Assembly (NCBI RefSeq): GCF_024582695.1
Contig: NZ_CP102081.1
Coordinates: forward strand, 496,001 to 560,000
Direction: 5' to 3'
DNA length: 64,000 bases
Source: Mycoplasma sp. 1578d
GTDB taxonomy: Bacteria; Bacillota_I; Bacilli_A; Mycoplasmatales; Metamycoplasmataceae
The notes under the pieces are model-generated. The model was not told the DNA's origin, ran no database searches, and saw only the letters and a list, made by a program, of their open reading frames with translations. The position numbers were made by a program, and so were the translations under genes. Shown here in pieces: positions 24,121-34,932 of this stretch (position 1 is the first letter of the stretch; every line of letters starts with the position of its first letter).

Positions 24121-26646
24121 CTATCTTGTGGTAGTTGTTGGAGTACTTTCTTTGGCTTTAGCAGCATTAACTGCGTCCATATATGCTTTATAAACTTGCT
24201 CTCATCTTGTTCTTAATGATTCTGAGTAGAATCACACTTTATCAATATCAGTTTTTAAAGTAATAATGCGGTCATATCCTAAATTGTCTTGTGGTTTAAG
24301 CGGAGTTGATAATGCTGGTCCAACAAGATTAATGTAGGCTTGAGCTAATTCAAGTTGAGCTTTTCGATTATTTTGATCATCCTTATTAACATCTTTATCT
24401 ACATATAAAGCTGAAAGGGCAAACCTAATATTATTTGCTTGATTAAACGCTTTAGTAACTGCTGAGTCATTTGATGAAACGTTTTCTGAATATAAATCTA
24501 AGAAATCTTCACTTTCTTGTTCAAACGAAGCTTTATTATTCATAATAATTTGTTTTCTCACATTTTGTTCGGCGTTTTTAAGGTCTTCTAAAGCTTGATC
24601 ATAAACTTTTTTAACTTGAGCAAATCCATTAGTTTTGTCATTGAATTTATTTGCAAATTCAGTTAATTTCTCAATTGTATCAGCTTCTTTTAATTGTTTA
24701 TATAATTCTTGTGCTTTGGTATATAAAGCTTTAACATCTTTAAGATCTTTTTCTAATTTGGTTTTGTCAAAAGGAGATACAGTGAAATGGTTCCCAAATT
24801 CTTGATTTAAGAATGCTGCGTTTTGTTCACCGTTAATATCGCTAACAAATGGGAGAAGTTGATTAGCTTGACCTTTTAATCCATCTAATATAGTTTTGTT
24901 AGATCCTTCAAAAGTTTTAAATAATGCATCAAATCTTTCAAGGTTACTTAACATTAAGAATACTGTAGTTTTTTCTGCCCCTTCATTTTTGTAATATTCT
25001 GGGTCTGAAACACTTGAGAATAATTCTTCTACAGCTGAATCACTTGTGCTAGTTGAAGCATTATTTAATGTTACAAGTTGATCATAGTAAACATCTAATT
25101 TTGCTTTTTCGTTAGCAAGAGCTGTCATTCCTAAGTTGCTAAAGATATCTAAATGTCTGTATGTAGTATATTTGTCAATTCTTTCTTTAACTTTTTGCAT
25201 TAAATCACTTGATGTCTTTTTGTTTTCGTAAGCTGTTGAAAGTCTTTCGATATTGTAATCAAAATATAAATCATAAACTTTTTTAAGAACTTGAGTATAT
25301 TTAGTTACTTTATCGTTAAGTTCATTTAATTTTGCTGCTGTATATTCATCATTATTTTTTACATCAACTGCTGTTGCTTTTGAGTTAATGAATTTGTAGA
25401 ATTCAGCAACTTCTTGCATATCTTTATTTTCTTGGTTTAAAGGATATTTTTTATCTCTATCCTCATTTTCATTGAAAACTGCTGAAATTAAAAGTTTAAG
25501 CGAATTAATTTTCTTTGAACCATCTTGATCATTTTTAGTTAATTCTAAATAATGTTTTAATGATAAAACAGTGCTTCTTTGCTCTTCGGTTAAACCACTA
25601 TATTTAGTTTCATAAGCCGCTTGTTTTTTAGCTTCATTGTATTGATGTGCTGCTCTTACTAAAGCCATTACAAATTTATGTCTATTTTCAAATTTATCTT
25701 TATCAAGTTTTGCTGGGAGATGTGGACTTATATATTCAAAAGGGATAACTTTTTTTTGTGATCCACTATTGGTGGATACATCTCTCTTTTTTCTTGTTTT
25801 TTGTTTTGATTTTTTATTAGAGGTGGTTTGTTTTTGTTTCTTCTTTTCTTCTTCTATTTTCTTCTTTTCATCCTCAACTTCTTTGAGAAGTTCTTCAGCA
25901 GATTTTGCCTTTGGATATGTTGGATTTTCTAAATTTAGATAAACTTGATATTCAGAATCTGCTTTATTAGCAAGACCTTGAGCATCAGTTGAAAGATTAG
26001 TAAATTTATCTACTTCAGCTTTGAGAGCTTCTACTTCAGTCTTAATTTTATCTAGACTGCTAGCGCTAGCAACAAGAGGTGATGTTTCTGGAGAATCAAA
26101 TTCGGTAAGACCTGAAATTTCTTTAAGTGCTTTATTTAATTTTGCTTCTGATTGAACAAATAAATCAAGTCCATAAAACTGGTATTGTTCTTTAGTTTCA
26201 ATTTGTGCATTTTCATCTCTTGTTGAAAAAGATTCAAAAAAGTTTCTTATTGTATTAACGTTTGAAAAAAAATGGTTTTCATCTTCGGTAAAAGCTAAGT
26301 AGTATGACAATCTTTCTAAACGATCAAGTTCTGAATCGCTGTCACTACTTAGTTTTTTAGCCTCTTTAACAAGTTTTTTATATCTGTCCACTACTTTCTT
26401 TTGTTCTGCATCGATTTTATTAGCAGTAAGATTATCGGTAGGAGTTACAGTAGTTGCTTGGGTAGTGATTACTTGTTTTAATGTTTCTTGTTTTTTAGTG
26501 GTTGTTGTCTCGGTTGATGTAGAAGGTGTTTTTGTAGGAGAAGATGGATTCTCTTTATTGGTTTGAGTAGTGTTGCATGCAATTCCTAAAAAAGGTAAAA
26601 CCCCTAGTGAAAGCGATGCTACAAAAAGTCTCTTTTTTAATTTCAT
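24121..26646 (-). CDS. Large surface lipoprotein, 841 aa
   Basis: Signal MKLKKRLFVASLSLGVLPFL with lipobox LGIAC (C24 lipidated). After a Thr/Ser/Pro-rich linker (~residues 25-75), most of the protein is charged alpha-helix with repeated LxxLY/KxLyDLYF patterns. At ~residues 262-290 there is a strongly basic segment (EEKKKQKQTT, then KKSKQKTRKKRDVST), unlike the acidic surroundings. One TGA near the end is Trp; the last residues are TPTTTTR. Start has CGGAGA 9 nt upstream. No family recognised; probably an exposed adhesin or binding lipoprotein. The basic stretch could be a heparin-binding or protease-processing site (inference). Confidence 0.8.
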
Positions 26647-26913
26647 GTTGAATCTCCGATATTATTAATTCATAATTTGTACAATGTATTTTTTAAGTTT
26701 ATATATGCATAAAATTATATCACTATTTTGACGTAATCTTTTTGACTAAATAAAAGAATTGTATTTTTATTAAATTTAAGTTCTTCTTATATAATAAATG
26801 GTGAATAAATTATTTAAAATTATACTACTTAAATTAATTAAAAAAATTTCTATTTTATATAATTAATTTTAATTTAAAAAAATTCATAAAACTTTATCAG
26901 AAACGAGTAATAA
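26647..26913. other. AT-rich intergenic region before the restriction-modification locus
   Basis: About 270 nt without coding potential on either strand. It must hold the promoters of the divergent lipoprotein and mod genes; several A/T tracts and TATATA strings are present, with no single convincing TATAAT in position. Confidence 0.4.
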
Positions 26914-28696
26914 ATGGCAAATATATCACAACAGAAAAGACGAAAAATGATTAATTTTTTAGATAAGTTAAAACAAATTAACGAAGATGAAGAGAGTATA
27001 AAAATTATCAATGAAATAGAAAACTATTTAAATGATAAAAAATATGGTTTAATCTGAGAAAAACACACCGAAAAGTTAGAAGAAATGTTAGAAGACAATG
27101 TTCCGGTGTTTATGGATATAACTGATAAAAAAATAAGTTATCCCGAAAATGAAGATTATAACTTTTTGCTCGAGGGGGACAATCTTCACTCTTTAACGCT
27201 TCTTGAAAAAACACATAAGGATAGAATTGATGTTATTTATATTGATCCACCATATAACACAGGGAACAAAGACTTTATTTATAATGATTCTTTCGTTGAA
27301 AAAAGCGATGGATACTATCATAGCAAATGATTAAGTTTTATGAGCAGAAGAATTCAAATTGCTAAAAAGCTTTTAAAAGATGATGGAATCATATTTATCT
27401 CTATTGACGATAATGAACAAGCTCAGCTAAAATTACTTTGCGATGAAATTTTCGGAGAACAAAATTTAGTTTCTACTTTATGTGTTGAATTATCTAAAAC
27501 TCAGGGAATGAAAGTAAAATCTGCACAAGAGGGAAGAATAGTCAAAAACCACGAATATATTTATGTGTATTGTAAAGATATAAATAAGGCATACGATTCT
27601 AGAAAACCATTATTTGATAGTGCTGATATTTGAGATAATCATTATAGTAAAGTTCTAATTAAAAATGAAAGATCTTTTAATTTATTGACAATAAATGACT
27701 ATATAAAAGAACATCACAAAGATATATATAAAGAATTTGAAAATAGAAATTTATTAGATAAAAATCAAATAAATGAAAAGAGTATAAGAATTGCAATAAT
27801 GATTGATGAAAAAATAAAAGAATTCTTTTATAAAACAATTGCTGACAAAATCGTTCGTGAAATGGCTTGTTCGATATCGATTCCTAGAGAAATTAAGGAG
27901 AAATTAATAAATAATAAAATAGTTGAATATAAAAAGTATTTTTTAACTTATACAAGTAATGGAAAATTAAGACAATATAGAACTTTATCTGAAAACATTA
28001 ATAAAAGCGATGAATACAATAGTGTTTGAGGAAGAGTTACAATAAGAGGAGCATTGTGAAAGGGTTTTTATTCAGATATGATGAATATACAAAAAGAAGG
28101 AATGGTAGATTTTAAAAACGGTAAAAACCTGTTAGACTAATATTACAACTTAATAAATGATGTAACAGACCAAATTCAATAGTACTTGATTTTTTGGTGG
28201 CAGCGGAACGACAGCGCATGCAGTTATGCAACTCAATAAAGAAGATGGCGGAAATAGAAAATACATTCTTTGTGAAAGTAATGAAAATGACATTTGCAAA
28301 AATGTTACATACAAAAGATTGAAAAATATCCAAAACGAATTACCACACAACTTAAGGTATTATAAGACAAATTTCATCCGGAAATTTCATCCGGAAATTT
28401 CATCCGATCGAGATGATCGATTAATCTCACTTAAACTATTAAAAAATATTAAAGAACTAATTGAGCTCGAACATCATATTGAAATTGATAATAAAAAATT
28501 TATTATTTTAGAAAATGAGCAAGACCTTGATGATGTTATCAAAAGAATAGTTAATAATGGTAAATTATTTATTAATCAAGGAGTATTTTTATCCAGAACT
28601 CAACAAAGAATTCTAGACGAAAAAAACATTACTATCATAGATATCCCAGAATATTACTATAAGGATGAACTTAGAAAGTCGGGGGAATTATGATAG
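26914..28696 (+). pseudogene. Type III DNA methyltransferase (mod), broken by clustered frameshifts
   Basis: The first frame (26914-28140) encodes an intact start, the amino-methyltransferase motif IV IDPPYNTGN (~residue 110) and the target-recognition part; several Trp are TGA. Near 28120-28200 the frame breaks: pieces GK..., KPVRLI, NLINDVTDQ, NSIVLDF and FGGSGTTAHAVMQLN lie in changing frames, so the AdoMet-binding motif I (FxGxGTT) cannot be joined to the start. The simplest explanation is four 1-base indels, three of them in homopolymers (A5, A3, T6). The C-terminal part continues in one frame to TAG 28694-28696. Either a decayed gene or local sequence error; as it stands it cannot make a full Mod. 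Confidence 0.8.
28369..28406 (+). repeat. 13-bp tandem repeat inside mod (about 2.9 copies)
   Basis: Unit AAATTTCATCCGG, two full copies and a 12-base third, encoding NFIRKFHPEISS in the present frame. Because 13 is not a multiple of three, gain or loss of one unit shifts the reading frame of the Mod C-terminus. Confidence 0.9.
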
Positions 28697-30936
28697 GAAT
28701 AAGATTAAAAAATTTTCAAGAAAGAGCTGTGGACTTCCTTATAAATAAAACAAATAATTTAAATTCACGATCTAAAATTGTGGTTGAAAGTCCAACAGGA
28801 AGCGGAAAAACAATTATATTATTAGCTTTTATCGAAAAATATTTAGATTATAACCCAAATGATATTGTTTGTTGATTGTGTCCAGGTAAAGGGGATCTCG
28901 AGGAACAATCGAAAGAAAAAATGAATAAATTTGTTCCAAATATAAAAAATGGTTCTTTATTCGATATATTATCAAATGGCTTTAGAGATGGGACTACTTA
29001 TTTTATTAACTGGGAAACAATTACTAAAAAAGATAATAACGCTTTAAAAGAAAGTGAAAGAAAAAATCTTTTTGAACGAATCGCTGAAGCTCATAAACAA
29101 GGAAAAAAATTTATTATTATCATCGATGAAGAACATCAAAATGATACTTCAAAAGCTAATGACATTATTTCCAGTATAAATGCTAATTATGAAATTAGAG
29201 TTTCAGCTACTCCGAAAAAAAGAATTCTAGGTGAATTTCATCAAATATCTGAACTCGATGTTATTAATGAAGAATTAATCACAAGATTTATGTACATAAA
29301 TAAGGATCTAGATGCTGTTAGTGTATCTAATCCAGAACATGAGGCTGAAATACTGATTGAAAAAGCTGATCAAATTAGAAAACAAATTCAATTAGCTTAT
29401 ATTAAAGAAAACGAAAATGTAAGACCGCTTGTATTGATACAATTCCCAAATCTCAGCGATACATTAGTTGAATTTGTTGAAAATAAGTTAAATCAAATGG
29501 GATATAGTTATGAAAATAAAATGGTAGCTTCTTGATTTAGTATTGATGATAAGAAATTTAATTCCAAAAAAATAGGAAAAATAAACATAGGTACTACCAA
29601 ACAGGATAGCATTACTAATTTAGATGCAACTCCGGTATTTTTGCTTTTTAAACAGGCTTTATCAACCGGATGAGATTGTCCACGTGCAAAAATTTTAATT
29701 AAACTACGTGAAAATATGAGCGACACCTTCGAAGTACAAACTCTTGGACGTTTAAGAAGAATGCCTAGAGCTAAACATTATGGAAACGAACTTCTTGATT
29801 GTTCATATCTGTATACATTTGATGAAAAATATAAATTAGAAGTGTTGAAAAAAGGCGGGGCTTTTGAAACACAAAGGCTTTTCTTAAAAGAGGAAGTTAA
29901 ACCATTAAAGCTAAAAAAAGAATTTAGAAATAAAGATGGAACTTATGCTGATGAAAAAGAAATTAGAAATAAAATTTTTGATTTTTATATTAAAAAGTAT
30001 TCGTTGACAAAAGAATATGACAAAAATTTAGTGATTCTTGAAAATAATGGATTTATAATAAACGAAAATTTAAAAAGAAAATATTTAGAAGGTAAATTTT
30101 TAACACTAAACAATATAAGTGATGAACAATTTAATCACAAAGAATTTGATATTAAAATTAATACTGATCAGCATGGTAAGTATTTACGGCGTTATATTGA
30201 TTCGATTAAAAAAGTTATTGGGCTTAGTTATGAAAAAACTAGTGAATTATTAAAGACTTTATTTTTAGAAGTTTTTGGAAATGAAGAATATAAGATTTTG
30301 AATTTAAATAAATATTGGTTTTATGCATTTATAATAAATAATGAAGCTATTATCAGAGAAGATTTAAAAACTTTTGCTTCTATGAAACGTGAGCAAAAGT
30401 TTCCGTTAGAAAATAAAGTGGAAGATTTTTCCATCCCATTAGAGGAACATTTTAAATATTCATCAGATGAACCAAATAAAAGAATATTAAATACAAACGT
30501 TTATAAAGAATATAATACAGCTATGATAACTGATGATTTTAGATCTAGATCTGAAAGATTATTTGAGTATTATTGCGAAAAAAATAATAAGGTTAAATAT
30601 ATTTACAAAAACGGTGATAGTGGACAACAATATTTATCAATTGTTTATCAAGACAATTCGGAAAAACAAAGGCTATTCTACCCAGATTATGTGGTTATAT
30701 TAAATGATAATTCAATCTGATTAATTGAAACTAAAGGTGGAGAACTTAACGACCAAAGCAAAAATATTGATAATCAATCTGAAAACAAATTCGAAGCAAT
30801 TAAAAACTTTGCTCAAAAACATGGTTACAATTTCGGATTCGTCAGAGACAAAAATGATCAATTGTACCTTAACAACACCCAATATACTGAAAATATGAAA
30901 GACAAAAACTGAAAAAGCATAGAAAAAATATTTTAA
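28690..30936 (+). CDS. Type III restriction enzyme, Res subunit
   Basis: 748 aa, intact when TGA is read as Trp. DEAD-like helicase: Walker A ESPTGSGKT (~residue 42), Walker B IIIDEEH (~residue 140), motif III VSATP (~residue 173), motif VI QTLGRLRRMPRA (~residue 352). The C-terminal endonuclease PD-(D/E)XK motif is FYPDYVVILND...WLIETKGG (~residues 661-681). The start ATG overlaps the mod end by 7 nt. Res needs Mod to bind DNA, so with mod broken it should be inactive, yet it shows no damage. Terminator follows. Confidence 0.92.
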
Positions 30937-30979
30937 CTATAAAAAATCATAGTTATAATAACATAAACAAGTTGTTTAG

Positions 30980-31011
30980 AAACTCCTATCAAATCTATTA
31001 AGGAGTTTTTT
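30980..31011 (+). terminator. Terminator after res
   Basis: AAACTCCT / AGGAGTTT with a 13-nt loop and T6. A second weak hairpin (AACTAT/ATAGTT) sits directly at the res stop. Confidence 0.75.
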
Positions 31012-31502
31012 GTTTTTTATAACTAGTATGTTGTGATTTAAATTGTTTAAACAGTTGTTTTTAATATTTTTCAAAAATAATATGTAAAGAACATAGATTT
31101 AAGATAAAAAAAGAAATGAAGGAATTAAGTGAACAAAAAATTGATGTTAAGTTGAATTTATAGAAATATAAAAAAATATTTCAAATACTCTAATCATTAT
31201 TTGATTGAACAAATCACTTTTTAGAATTCGACTCAATTAATAAATTAATTTATTCGTTATAAAGTAAAATATTCATTAGAAATTCTAGGGACTAGAATTA
31301 AAACACCGCATTTTAAGTTGAAGAAAAACTAAAAAATCATCAATATGTTTTAAATGTGAAAAATGTTTTTTAATACATTAAAAATTATGGTTTAAATTTA
31401 AAATTTAAATATATTAATTGTTTATTTGTAAATAAAAAGCATAGTTGCTTTTTATTATATGAAAAAAATTATGGAAATATATCCTTTATTGCTATATAGT
31501 TA
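31012..31502. other. Non-coding or decayed stretch of ~490 nt
   Basis: Very AT-rich, with stops in all frames. Short coding-like fragments on the plus strand (e.g. KKEMKELSEQKIDVKL near 31110-31160 and KVKYSLEILGTRIKTP near 31260-31310) hint at a decayed gene but are too short to assign. A hairpin AATAAAAAGC / GCTTTTTATT occurs at 31431-31457. Confidence 0.4.
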
Positions 31503-31508
31503 TATAAT
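31503..31508 (+). promoter_or_regulatory. -10 box of the 425-aa lipoprotein gene (leaderless type)
   Basis: TATAAT ending 9 nt before ATG 31518. Confidence 0.55.
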
Positions 31509-31517
31509 TATAAAACT

Positions 31518-32795
31518 ATGAAGAAAAATAAGATATTAAAAAGTTTATTGCTCTTAGGGGCACCTATTGCTCTTAGCATTGCGACAGTGTCTTGTGGAAA
31601 TTCAAAGCAAAACACTGGATCAGAAAATACTCCAAAAGAATCAGGTAAAACTGAAATAAAAAATCCTGAAGCTTCAAAAGATAACAAAGATAAAAAGGAT
31701 GAAGGTCAAGGAATGAATAATTCAGGATCTTCTACTGAAAGTTCACCGAAAACTTCAGAAAAAGAAAATAAATCAACTGAAGAATCAAATAAAAAAGACG
31801 AAAGTTCAAATACTGATAATAAAACAAAAGAAGGTTCAGAATCTAAAACACCTGAAAATACTACTCAAAAAGATCAAAAACCTTCAGAATCTAAAACTGA
31901 TAAAACAGCAGGTTCTACTGAAACAAAAGAAAAAACTACAAGCGGAAGTGAAACTTCTTCAGGACAAAAAGAATCAATTTCTACTCCTGCAGGCGATCAA
32001 ACTAAAACTTCTGAAAAAATGGAAAACAAAGGTGTAATGCCTTCAGATGATTCAAAACACACTTCAGGTGAATCAATGGAGAAACAAGAACCAAAACAAA
32101 CACAAACAACAGATTCTACTTCTATGCAAGCAAGTGGAACAGATACACAAGGTTCTAAAGATACTTCTTCAATGGGAACTGGTTCATCTACAGAAAGTAC
32201 CGTAAGTAAATCTGGTAATAGCATGACAGCTAGTGGAACACAAAGTGCGGGTGATAAAATGACCACAGAATCTCAAGGTTCGAGTGATCAAATGAGCGGA
32301 CAAAATCAAACTTCAGGTCAAGACAATACCATGACTACTGAAAAAGGTTCAACAGATACTGCTACAAAACAAAGCGGAGATACAATGATGAAAACTACAG
32401 GTGAACAATCAGGTTCATCTGGTAGCGGTATGAACGATGCTTCAGCATCTTCAGGTGGTACTACAATGCAAGCCGGTTCAACAAATGGTCAAGCTTCAAG
32501 TGAAGGCACAACAGGTGCATCAGGAACAGAATCAACTGGCGGAAATAGTGGAACTGGTGTAAGTTCAACAAGTGGTTCAACCGATAATATGAGTGCTAGC
32601 GGAACACAAAGTGCTGGTGGTGCAATGATGACAACATCTTCTCAACCTACAGATCAAGGTGCAAGCATGAATAACGCAGGTTCAACTGGTGCTGGTGCTG
32701 ATACTTCTGGACAAGGCGGTAATGCAGCTATGGGCAACATTTCGTCAGGTTCGACAACTGATTCTTCAGCTGGTTCAGGAAGTATGACTTCTTAA
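31518..32795 (+). CDS. Low-complexity surface lipoprotein, 425 aa (paralogue A)
   Basis: Signal MKKNKILKSLLLLGAPIALS with lipobox TVSC (C26). The whole mature part is low complexity: first Lys/Glu/Ser/Thr/Asn-rich, then from ~residue 190 dominated by Ser, Gly, Thr, Met, Gln and Ala, with imperfect repeats such as ASGTQSAGDKMTT and ASGTQSAGGAMMTT. Almost no aromatic residues and no cysteine after the lipobox, so it should be disordered. The leader DNA and signal peptide are nearly identical to those of the gene at 32942. Ser/Thr-rich repeat lipoproteins are a typical variable surface coat in mycoplasmas; no specific binding function can be read. Confidence 0.8.
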   Translation: MKKNKILKSLLLLGAPIALSIATVSCGNSKQNTGSENTPKESGKTEIKNPEASKDNKDKKDEGQGMNNSGSSTESSPKTSEKENKSTEESNKKDESSNTDNKTKEGSESKTPENTTQKDQKPSESKTDKTAGSTETKEKTTSGSETSSGQKESISTPAGDQTKTSEKMENKGVMPSDDSKHTSGESMEKQEPKQTQTTDSTSMQASGTDTQGSKDTSSMGTGSSTESTVSKSGNSMTASGTQSAGDKMTTESQGSSDQMSGQNQTSGQDNTMTTEKGSTDTATKQSGDTMMKTTGEQSGSSGSGMNDASASSGGTTMQAGSTNGQASSEGTTGASGTESTGGNSGTGVSSTSGSTDNMSASGTQSAGGAMMTTSSQPTDQGASMNNAGSTGAGADTSGQGGNAAMGNISSGSTTDSSAGSGSMTS

Positions 32796-32814
32796 TTAAT
32801 TAAAAAATAAATAT

Positions 32815-32856
32815 AAAAAATCGTTTATATTCATCTTGTGAATAGACGATTTTTTA
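32815..32856 (+). terminator. Terminator after lipoprotein A
   Basis: AAAAAATCGT..TATTCA / TGAATAGACGATTTTTT, one bulge, followed by T run. Confidence 0.75.
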
Positions 32857-32927
32857 TTCGTAAAATTTACTATATATTTATAAATCTTAAAAAGTACAAT
32901 TGTGTTTTTAGTTTTTAATTACTGATA

Positions 32928-32933
32928 TATAAT
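32928..32933 (+). promoter_or_regulatory. -10 box of the 199-aa lipoprotein gene (leaderless type)
   Basis: TATAAT ending 8 nt before ATG 32942, same arrangement as paralogue A. Confidence 0.55.
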
Positions 32934-32941
32934 TTACTTCT

Positions 32942-33541
32942 ATGAAGAAAAACAAGATATTGAAAAGTTTATTGCTCTTAGGAGCACCTATTACTTTTTC
33001 GATTGCGTCAGTATCATGCAGTAATTCGCAATCAAATACCAACTCAGAAAATAAACCAACTAAAAACACAAGCGAGAAAAACGAAACTCCAAAAGATAAC
33101 AATCAAAATAATAATTCTGAAAAAGATCAAAACGATCAAGAAAAAATATCAACACCAGAATCCACAAAAGATCCTGATAAAACAAATAAAAGCTCTGAAG
33201 AAACAACAGGTTCAACTGAAACAAAAGAAGTCGAAAAGAAAGCTGGTTCTAATTTAGTTAGCTTAGTTCCAGCAACTCCTGTTAAAAGCGAATCAAAAGA
33301 AGAGAATAAAGATCAAGTTAAAAAAACACAAGCAAATTCCGGAACATCTAGTAGTAGTGATTTAAATCAATCTTCAAGTACACAGAATAGTGAGCAATCT
33401 GGAGAAAAACAAACATCAGAAAGCTCTGCAAAAACTTCTGACCAATCAGCTCAAAGCCAAAACACAGAATCATCAATGAATTCAACAAATTCGACAAGTT
33501 CAACAGAATCAGGATCAACAACAATAAATACACAAGCTTAA
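32942..33541 (+). CDS. Low-complexity surface lipoprotein, 199 aa (paralogue B)
   Basis: Signal MKKNKILKSLLLLGAPITFS with lipobox SVSC (C26), almost the same as paralogue A. The mature chain is Lys/Glu/Asn/Ser/Thr-rich and ends in a Ser/Thr/Gln/Asn-rich tail. One short hydrophobic patch (SNLVSLVPATPVKS, ~residues 102-115) is the only non-repetitive segment. Lacks the Met/Gly-rich half of A. Probably a second member of the same variable family, created by duplication. Confidence 0.8.
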   Translation: MKKNKILKSLLLLGAPITFSIASVSCSNSQSNTNSENKPTKNTSEKNETPKDNNQNNNSEKDQNDQEKISTPESTKDPDKTNKSSEETTGSTETKEVEKKAGSNLVSLVPATPVKSESKEENKDQVKKTQANSGTSSSSDLNQSSSTQNSEQSGEKQTSESSAKTSDQSAQSQNTESSMNSTNSTSSTESGSTTINTQA

Positions 33542-33547
33542 AATTAA

Positions 33548-33590
33548 TAATATTAAAAACAGAGTTATCAAAACTCTGTTTTTAATATTA
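33548..33590. terminator. Bidirectional terminator
   Basis: Near-perfect 19-bp stem TAATATTAAAAACAGAGTT / AACTCTGTTTTTAATATTA with a short loop, between lipoprotein B and the end of the ascorbate operon. Confidence 0.9.
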
Positions 33591-33602
33591 ACTATTTTAT
33601 GG

Positions 33603-34067
33603 TTAAATTGCATGAAATCCGAATCGAGTTCATTCTAAAACAACTTTATCGTCTTTTTGTTTATGTTTGGTATATAAATACTCAAAGTGTTTGATTCTAA
33701 AAAAGAAGATGTAACCTGAATAAATAGTTTTAATGGTTTTAAAATTAAAACGAATCGTTAAATTAGAAATGACTTCTCAATCAATATATTGATTGTCGTT
33801 CATTTGTTTGATTTTGTTTAATGGTAATTCAAAATCATATCCACGGTATTGTAATAATGAATTAAAGATTTGAAATTGAGGATCTCCGTTGAAAGAAAAA
33901 ATAATATCTTCATCCTCAAAACCGTTTTTTTCAATTAAATCAAACAGCGTTCATGCGTGTTTGATGGCAAAATTTCTGGATTTGGGGGTAAAAACTTGTT
34001 GGATTGATGGTACCAATCAAAAACCATTATCCATATTATTGATTTTAACTCTTCTAACGTGTCTCAT
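33603..34067 (-). CDS. Hypothetical protein, last gene of the ascorbate operon, 154 aa
   Basis: Starts MRHVRRVKINN with ribosome binding site TAGGAG 5-10 nt upstream, overlapping the HAD gene end by 14 nt. Three TGA codons read as Trp. Soluble, rich in aromatic residues and isoleucine, with alternating beta-like segments (DEDIIFSFNGDPQFQIFNSLL; TIKTIYSGYIFFFRIKHFEYL). No family recognised and no signal peptide. Its place at the end of a sugar-acid operon suggests, but does not prove, a related role. Confidence 0.65.
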
Positions 34068-34932
34068 TTTCTCCTATCTGTGTTAAAAAATTATAGATTC
34101 CATCATTATCGTTTGAATCAGTGATAAATTGAGCATGTTGCTTAACAAAATCTTTAGATTGTCCCATGGCTACTGAATATTTAGCCACCTTAAACATAGC
34201 AACATCGTTTTCTTCATCACCAAAAACAATCGTTTTATTAAGATCAATATTGTATAGTTGAGCCAATTTTTGTAGAGCTTGTCCTTTAGAAATATTACTT
34301 GGCATAATATCAAAGACACGTTCTTGTGAATTAATCATGTAAATATGGTTAACCTCTTTTAATTGAGTTGCTGCATGAACGTGATCTTTTGGTTCACTAT
34401 CAGATTTAATCACTAAAAACTTAACAATTTCATGCTCATTGATGTTAAATTGCTCTTGGTTTCATTGAGCATAAGTTTTTTGTTCAAAATGAAATTGATT
34501 TTGCGGTTTACGTGCATTATTTGTGCTAATAATTCATTCAAACCACTTTGGTAAAGAATTGCGATTATGAAATCCAAGCATCATTTTAGTAGTGTAAATT
34601 AAAAAGGTGACATTATTATTGATTAAAATATCAAATACAGCTTGAGCAGATTGAACATTAATTGGATTTTTGTCAATGATTTGATTATTTTTAAAATCAT
34701 AAATCAATGCCCCATTACAGCAAATGACTGGATAGTGTAAATCTAATGTCAAAAATTCTTCTTTAGCTAAATAAGGGGGGCGCCCGGTGATAATTGACAT
34801 TTTTTTATTGAGTTTTTTTTGAGACTCAATAATTTGTTGAGAACTAGGTAAAATTTGTTTTTTTGAATTTAGTAAGGTCCCGTCTAAATCAAAAAAGAGG
34901 TAATCATAATCACTATTTTTTAATTTGACCAT
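34054..34932 (-). CDS. HAD-superfamily hydrolase, Cof type
   Basis: 292 aa, joined over a TGA near 34534. HAD motif I FFDLDGTLLNS (~residue 13), motif II SIITGRPP (~residue 46), C-terminal motif with Lys SKGQALQKLA (~residue 209) and motif III VFGDEENDVAMF (~residue 230), with the type IIB cap between. Such enzymes dephosphorylate sugar phosphates or other small phosphoesters. The chosen ATG (34930-34932) overlaps the epimerase gene end by 20 nt; longer upstream frames would run deep into that gene. Position in the ascorbate operon suggests a detoxifying sugar-phosphate phosphatase. Confidence 0.85.

Noticed and set aside
28369-28406. Possible CRISPR-like repeat
   Set aside because: The repeats are adjacent 13-mers without spacers and lie within the mod coding frame.
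33003-33533. Lysine-rich and leucine-rich frames overlapping lipoprotein B
   Set aside because: Out-of-frame and antisense readings of a low-complexity gene.
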